A DNA stretch of 64,000 nt from Halobacterium sp. DL1 (GTDB taxonomy: Archaea; Halobacteriota; Halobacteria; Halobacteriales; Halobacteriaceae), in contig CP007060.1 in NCBI GenBank assembly GCA_000230955.3, forward strand, positions 992,001-1,056,000, in the 5' to 3' direction. Both the position numbers and the translations under genes were made by a program. Below are positions 59,682 to 64,000 of this stretch, piece after piece. Below the pieces are notes generated by a model, which did no database searches, had not been told where the DNA came from, and saw nothing but the letters and a program-made list of their open reading frames with translations. Position 1 is the stretch's first letter. The number at the start of each line of letters is the position of its first letter.

Positions 59682-62074
59682 TTCTGCGTCTCGACGAGTT
59701 CCGTCCGGTTCACCGCGTAGACGGTGACTGTCGTCGTCACGGTCGCCACCGAGATGCCGGGTTCGTCGACCATGTTCGCGACCTCGTAGCGCTCCTGCTC
59801 GACGGGTCCGACCCAGATGTAGTCGACCTCGTGTTTCCGGAGGAGCACCGCCCGCGAGACGGGGTCCTCCGTCTCGAACAGGATGTCCACGTCGCTGACT
59901 CGCGTGTAGTAGGCCTCGTCGCCCCGGTATATCGTCTCCTGAATCCACCCCGCGACGGTCGGTATCCCCGTCAGGCTGGCCTCCGGGTTCTGCCAGGAGT
60001 ACGGCGTCAGACCGGGCGCGGAGACGAGGTGTGGCTGGCCGGGTCTGTCGAGCAGCCACTCGATTGCCGCCGCCTCACCGGGCCGCTCGTCGTGGACGTA
60101 CTCCATCGCGTCGAGGGTCGGGTCGTCTATCTGTCCGAAGTGATTCGTCAGCGCCAGGCCGCCGTAAACCGACGCCGAGACCAGCAGGACGGCGACGAGT
60201 GCCGTCCCCGCGGCCGACCGCAGTCGAGCGTTCGAACCCACTCCTCGGCGGGCGAGCGAGGCGAGCGCCACGCCGGCCGCGACCGACCAGAGCGCCCACG
60301 CCTGCGCGTACACCTTGAACACCGTGTTGAACCGCTCCGGCGAGGCGTTGTCCGCGAGGTAGACGTACTCTACGAGCACCACGAGGCCAGCGCCCGCGAC
60401 GACCAGCACGCCCTCGAAACCGACCCGCGACCGGCGGCGCAGCAGCCACGCGCCGGCCACCAGCGGTCCGCCCAGCGCCACGCCGACGAAGTCCAGGGAG
60501 ACGCCAGCCACGACGAGGTCGAACGTCGCGGCCAGCGTGACGAGGAACACCGCGGCGACCCCTGCGAGCGCCCAGTCCCATCGGTCCCGGGAGCCGCGAG
60601 CGACGAGGTACGCGCCCAGCGAGACGAGGAACAGACCGTGGACGATGAGGAACGAGCCGAGCTGACTCGGCTCCGGGAGGAACGCCGGATTACGTTCGGC
60701 CGCGCCGAGCAGGAGGACGTTCCAGACGAACGGCCACACCACGGCTAGCGATAGCACAGCGACGACGACCGCCGCGCCCACGCCGAACGCGACGCGCTGG
60801 AGTACCGTCCCGACGCGTCCCCCTCGCTCGAACGGCCCGCGGAACCGCGCGGGGACGAGCGTGTGCGGCGACGGGTCGGCGAGGGCGACGGACAGCGCCG
60901 TCACGCCGAGCACCGTCGGGAAACTCCACGTGTTCACGGCCAGTATCGTCGCCGCCAGCAGCGGCATCGCGCCGAACAGGAGGCCGATCCGCCGCCGAGT
61001 GCGCTGGGCCGGGGTCCGGTAGTAGGCCAGGGCCACGCCAGCGACGAGGAACAGCACCGCGACGTCCATCATGTGGCCGTGCAGGTCGCCGTTCAGGTAC
61101 GCGAACAGCGGGAACTCGTTGATGCCCGTCTCCACGATGCGGCTCGCGTGCCAGCTGTCGAACGTGCCGGGCGTGATGGTCGGCGCGCGGCCCTCCCGTA
61201 TCCCTGCCGCCGCCACCAGATCCTCGACGAAACCGACCTTCGACGCCAGCAGGCGCACCGGGGTCAGGAGGTTGCTGGCGAAGCCGAAGACGAACGCGGC
61301 GAGCACGCCGGCACGGACCCGCCGCGAGCGCGTGACCGCGGCCGCCGCGAGCGCCACTGGGAACACTACCAGGTACCACGACACGCCGAACGCGACCAGC
61401 GCGAGCGCGAACACGACGCCCGCCACGGCGAGCGCCGTCGAACCGCGAACAGGCTCCGTCTCGTTTCCGTCGCTCGTGCTGGCCGCTATCGTGCTCGCGA
61501 GTCCGTACGCGCCGGTGACCGCCATCGCGTAGAACCCCGCGAGCGCGGGACTGTACGCGAACCGTCCCTCCGTCCCCGTCAGCAGCGACAGCGTCGCGGC
61601 CATCAGGTGGCCGCCGTAGTAGTAGATGACGCGTTCGCCCGCGAACCACATGTCCTGTGGCGGGAGCCGGTCCGCCCGCAGCAGGCTCTGCAGGATGCCG
61701 AAGTCGAGGAACTTCTCGCCCGCGAACGGGTGGACGCCGTCCGCCGCCGCGCGAATCGCTATCAGGAACAGGAACGCCACCGTGAACACCGCGACCACCT
61801 CCGCGTACGCACGGGCGTCGACCTCGATGCCGCCGCGAGCCAGCCACGCCGACGCCGCGAGCAGCAGTACCGCGACGCCAACCACGACCCACAGTCCGAA
61901 CGCGAGTTGCCCGACCCACAGCAGCGGCAGCGTCAGCAACACGAGGGCCGTCGGCATCGCCAGCGACGCCCCGCGGTCGGGCGCGTCCGGCAACACGCGC
62001 GCCGCGAACGGGAGACCCACGACCAGCAACACCTGGTAGAGGAGCCACCAGCGGACGACCACACCGTACTCCAT
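59678..62074 (-). CDS. DUF2298 multi-helix membrane protein
   Basis: A 798-residue membrane protein with about 12-14 helices, starting at ATG 62074. Signatures include AEVVAVFTVAFLFLIAIRAA, FLDFGILQSLLRADRLPPQD, MWFAGERVIYYYGGHLMAAT and HASRIVETGINEFPLFAYLN. The YYYGG/GHLM stretch marks the DUF2298 (YYY) family. The C-terminal 150 residues form an outside domain with GEAAAIEWLLDRPGQPHLVS. The family looks like glycosyltransferase GT-C membrane enzymes, so a role in surface glycan or lipid transfer is a reasonable guess; not proven. It converges with HAH_0734. Confidence 0.85.
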   Translation of the reverse strand: MEYGVVVRWWLLYQVLLVVGLPFAARVLPDAPDRGASLAMPTALVLLTLPLLWVGQLAFGLWVVVGVAVLLLAASAWLARGGIEVDARAYAEVVAVFTVAFLFLIAIRAAADGVHPFAGEKFLDFGILQSLLRADRLPPQDMWFAGERVIYYYGGHLMAATLSLLTGTEGRFAYSPALAGFYAMAVTGAYGLASTIAASTSDGNETEPVRGSTALAVAGVVFALALVAFGVSWYLVVFPVALAAAAVTRSRRVRAGVLAAFVFGFASNLLTPVRLLASKVGFVEDLVAAAGIREGRAPTITPGTFDSWHASRIVETGINEFPLFAYLNGDLHGHMMDVAVLFLVAGVALAYYRTPAQRTRRRIGLLFGAMPLLAATILAVNTWSFPTVLGVTALSVALADPSPHTLVPARFRGPFERGGRVGTVLQRVAFGVGAAVVVAVLSLAVVWPFVWNVLLLGAAERNPAFLPEPSQLGSFLIVHGLFLVSLGAYLVARGSRDRWDWALAGVAAVFLVTLAATFDLVVAGVSLDFVGVALGGPLVAGAWLLRRRSRVGFEGVLVVAGAGLVVLVEYVYLADNASPERFNTVFKVYAQAWALWSVAAGVALASLARRGVGSNARLRSAAGTALVAVLLVSASVYGGLALTNHFGQIDDPTLDAMEYVHDERPGEAAAIEWLLDRPGQPHLVSAPGLTPYSWQNPEASLTGIPTVAGWIQETIYRGDEAYYTRVSDVDILFETEDPVSRAVLLRKHEVDYIWVGPVEQERYEVANMVDEPGISVATVTTTVTVYAVNRTELVETQN

Positions 62075-62148
62075 TGACCGGACGAAGTCGACGCTTCGGC
62101 AAACGCTTTCGGGTTCGCGGCCGCAGTGGCCCGGACAACGCCGTTGTC

Positions 62149-62179
62149 GCAGGAGAGTAGTGGTAGGTGGATTTGAACA
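62149..62179 (-). repeat. Partial copy of the tRNA-Met 3' end (attachment-site-like)
   Basis: GCAGGAGAGTAGTGGTAGGT and the following GGATTTGAAC (62149-62178) match the region 62289-62319, which covers the 3' flank, acceptor arm and T arm of tRNA-Met, with about four differences and one gap. The copy has no other tRNA parts. On the plus strand at 62221-62244 there is also an inverted partial copy (ATTCAAATCTACGCCCGCAC). Such 3'-end duplicates are typical att scars of elements that integrate into tRNA genes. Confidence 0.5.
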
Positions 62180-62298
62180 GGTGAATAACGGTCCTCGCTC
62201 CGCTCGGCTGCGTCACTCAGGATTCAAATCTACGCCCGCACTACGTGGATGGAAACAACTGCGCAGACGAGACTGCGCAGTCGGTTTTGCAGGAGAAG

Positions 62299-62373
62299 TA
62301 GCGGGAGGTAGATTTGAACTACCGATCTCCGGGTTATGAGCCCGGCGGAATCTCCTGGCTATCCCATCCCGCT
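62299..62373 (-). tRNA. Initiator tRNA-Met(CAT)
   Basis: On the reverse strand: acceptor AGCGGGA with TCCCGCT, discriminator A, D arm GGATAGCC-like, anticodon arm CCGGG-CTCATAA-CCCGG with anticodon CAT, and T arm GTAGTTCAAATCTAC. The A1-U72 pair at the acceptor end and three G-C pairs next to the anticodon loop (GGG/CCC) are the marks of an archaeal initiator, not the elongator or Ile2 form. No intron. aIF2 alpha, which delivers this tRNA, is encoded about 5 kb away. Confidence 0.93.
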
Positions 62374-62441
62374 ACCTCTCCGTAACCCGGTCTTTCAGTT
62401 AAGGGTTCTGTTTCGGACGCCGTGTGGGGATTCTCCGCCCG

Positions 62442-63137
62442 CTACGCGGCGAGTTCGTCGAGGAGGGTCTGGGCCGCCGCTGCCGACGATTCGGGCCCGC
62501 GAGCCGTCACGAGGTCGCCGTCGACGGTGACACTCGTATCGCTGTCGAGTTCGGCGTCCCAGTCGCCGCCGGCAGCGACCACCTCCTCCTCGACCCAGTA
62601 GGGGAGCTTCCGGCCGTCCGGCATCCGGCCGTCGTCGTCGACGATGTCGGCCTCCCAGGCGTTCGGGAAGCCAGTCACTTCCCGCCCGTCGACGACGAAA
62701 CCGGCGTCCTCGTCGTGGGCTCTCGCCTCGCGGACCCACGCGAGGATGCCCACCGCGTGACAGACGACGAGGGCCTTCTCGCTGTCGCCACTGAGCGCGT
62801 TTCGCAGGACGCGTCGCGCGTCGCGGTCCTGGTTCACGTCCCACACGGTTCCGTGGCCGCCGGGGAACACGACCGCGTCGTAGTCCACGGCTTCGACGCG
62901 GGACGTCGGCCGCGGGGCGTTCAGTCGGTCGTCGGTCTCGTGGATTTCGCGCACGCGCTCGGCTGTCTCCTCGCCGACCTCCTCGGGGTCGACCGAGCGC
63001 TCGTCGAGGACCGGCGGGTCGCCGCTCGGCGTCGCGACGGTGATGTCGAAGCCCTCGCTGTCGAGGGTCGTCAGCGGCTCGATACACTCCTCGCCCCAGT
63101 AGCCGTGCTCGCTCACGACGAACAGTGCAGATGGCAT
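62442..63137 (-). CDS. DJ-1/PfpI-family protein (type 1 glutamine amidotransferase-like)
   Basis: A 231-residue protein of the Hsp31/DJ-1 class. The nucleophile elbow is ALVVCHAVGILAWVREA (Cys-His, about 125), with Glu in HGYWGEECIEPLTTLDSEGF (about 17) and the FPGGHGTVWDVNQDRDARRV loop. Hsp31-type members act as glyoxalase III/deglycases or chaperones. Without a clear third residue, the catalytic type cannot be set. Start ATG 63137. It stands between tRNA-Met and the purine phosphoribosyltransferase on the same strand. Confidence 0.87.
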   Translation of the reverse strand: MPSALFVVSEHGYWGEECIEPLTTLDSEGFDITVATPSGDPPVLDERSVDPEEVGEETAERVREIHETDDRLNAPRPTSRVEAVDYDAVVFPGGHGTVWDVNQDRDARRVLRNALSGDSEKALVVCHAVGILAWVREARAHDEDAGFVVDGREVTGFPNAWEADIVDDDGRMPDGRKLPYWVEEEVVAAGGDWDAELDSDTSVTVDGDLVTARGPESSAAAAQTLLDELAA

Positions 63138-63209
63138 GGCTGCTCACTAGTAGCCCCGGCAGACGGAAAAGCAGCCGACCACCCGCGAAGCCGTCCGACT
63201 CTGTGGGGG

Positions 63210-63776
63210 TTATCCGTCGCCGTGTTCGTCGACGATGACGACGTCGCCGTCGTCGACATCCACGTTGATGAGGGTCTTCACGTCGATGCCGCCCTCGTCG
63301 AGTTCGTTCGGGCCCGCCTTCTTGATGACCGCGACGACGTCGGCGACGTCCGCGCCGATGTGGTCGAGGGCGTCCGTGATGGCGCGCAGCGTCCCGCCGG
63401 TCGAGAGCACGTCGTCGAGGACCAGCACGCGGTCGCCCTCCGTGACGTCGTTGATGTACATCTCGTTCTCCGAGTAGCCCGTCTGCTGGCTCAGCGCGAC
63501 CTCGCCCGGGAGGCCGTACTCGCGCTTGCGGATGACGACCAGCGGGATGTCCGTCATCAGCGAGACGGCCGTGGAGATGTGGATACCCATCGCTGCGGGC
63601 GTGACGATCTTGTCGACGTCCTCCAGTTCGGCCTTCCGGATGATGCGGATGACGATCTCACGGAGGAGACTGGGTTCCAGCATCGGCACCCCGTCGCTGA
63701 TGGGGTGGACGAAGTAGTGGTAGCCGTCCTTCTCGATGATAGGGGCGTCCAGCAGGGACTGCTTGAGCCTCTCCAT
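63210..63776 (-). CDS. hpt: Hypoxanthine/adenine-type purine phosphoribosyltransferase
   Basis: Salvages purine bases using PRPP. The 188-residue protein has the PRPP loop [17 protein letters not shown] (about 125), the N-terminal [20 protein letters not shown] and [20 protein letters not shown]. The archaeal HPRT/APRT-like family (HGPRTase-like) is recognised from the whole sequence; base preference cannot be read directly. ATG 63776 is chosen: [20 protein letters not shown] is the usual start, and the upstream in-frame extension lacks coding signs. A GGAATAAAAGG promoter-like stretch sits about 20-30 bases upstream. Confidence 0.9.
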   Translation of the reverse strand: MERLKQSLLDAPIIEKDGYHYFVHPISDGVPMLEPSLLREIVIRIIRKAELEDVDKIVTPAAMGIHISTAVSLMTDIPLVVIRKREYGLPGEVALSQQTGYSENEMYINDVTEGDRVLVLDDVLSTGGTLRAITDALDHIGADVADVVAVIKKAGPNELDEGGIDVKTLINVDVDDGDVVIVDEHGDG

Positions 63777-63970
63777 GCCGGGAATACTCTTGCCGGGAAT
63801 AAAAGGTGACGGAACGAGTCGGCTGCGCTCCACGCTCCCGCGACTCAGTCCACTCGCTCGACAGTCGTCGCGACGCTCGGAGCCCCGTTCCGCCACACGG
63901 GCGGCCCGGCCGGGGCTGCGTTCCAGCGGAGATTGAGAACTGTTAAGCGCCGCCCTCCGAAGGGTAATCT
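63777..63970. other. Divergent spacer at the window end
   Basis: No gene is seen. GTTAAGCG (63952-63959) lies about 15-20 bases before GTG 63971, a possible TATA-like box, and AATAAAAGG near 63800 suits the phosphoribosyltransferase promoter on the other strand. Confidence 0.35.
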
Positions 63971-64000
63971 GTGACACCGAACCCGGATCCTGCGGCAGTG
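63971..64000 (+). CDS. Possible start of a gene leaving the window
   Basis: GTG 63971 opens a frame ([10 protein letters not shown]) with GC-ending codons to the window end, and a TATA-like box precedes it. Ten residues are far too few to name a family. It may be the beginning of a divergently transcribed neighbour of hpt, or an accidental start. Confidence 0.3.
   Translation, partial: MTPNPDPAAV

Overview
This window is haloarchaeal chromosome (class Halobacteria). It is very GC-rich with GC-ending codons. Its proteins are acidic (Asp/Glu-rich, few Lys). Signal peptides are of the twin-arginine and lipobox kinds, and many genes start at GTG or appear leaderless with a TATA-like box about 25-30 bases upstream of the start codon. 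Archaea-specific genes include PAN, Nop10, aIF2-alpha, L44e, S27e, XPB-Bax1, Mre11-Rad50, a family B DNA polymerase and two PAC2-type proteasome chaperones. Gene content and order (dnaJ/dnaK/grpE, mre11-rad50, polB, suf, sirR) suggest Halobacterium or a close relative. That is from memory, not from a search.

Layout. 1-7.2 kb: a partial acetyltransferase, a reduced AMP-ligase-like protein and the DnaJ-DnaK-GrpE chaperone set, with a Rieske-fusion protein inserted. 7.3-10.8 kb: XPB helicase and its nuclease partner Bax1, separated by an antisense lipoprotein gene. 10.8-22.9 kb: a SatD-like pair, an rRNA m5C methyltransferase with a detached PUA-like protein, PAC2, an aminotransferase, a UbiA prenyltransferase, a methyltransferase, a RidA-like protein, an OBG-type GTPase, a CNNM/CBS protein and a bactofilin. 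23-27.3 kb: a large FAD/Fe-S dehydrogenase and PAN. 27.4-35.5 kb: Mre11-Rad50 and PolB, with small regulators between them. 35.6-40.2 kb: sufCBD followed by a ferritin-like protein and a SirR/DtxR regulator, an iron and metal block. 40.3-41.9 kb: a small plastic island with an HNH zinc protein, an intron-containing tRNA-Gln(TTG) and a truncated secreted-protein gene. 42-49.8 kb: membrane proteins, a frameshifted receiver/histidine kinase, a cold-shock protein, an HD-domain protein, a LysE exporter, and a GDT1-type transporter overlapping a DtxR/MntR regulator. 49.8-55.5 kb: threonine synthase, a flavin oxidoreductase, a metallophosphoesterase, a membrane J-domain protein and a cupredoxin. 55.7-58 kb: the archaeal translation operon L44e-S27e-aIF2alpha-Nop10-PAC2. 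58-64 kb: two large membrane proteins, initiator tRNA-Met with a nearby partial copy of its 3' end, a DJ-1-like protein and a purine phosphoribosyltransferase.

Most of the window is core genome. I see no insertion sequence, prophage or CRISPR array. The points worth following are the Rieske fusion, the two tRNA-associated scars, palindromes upstream of sufC and satD, two short upstream ORFs, two apparent one-base frameshifts, and unusual metal motifs in Nop10 and the GDT1-type transporter. I do not see a clearly new multi-gene defence or metabolic system.
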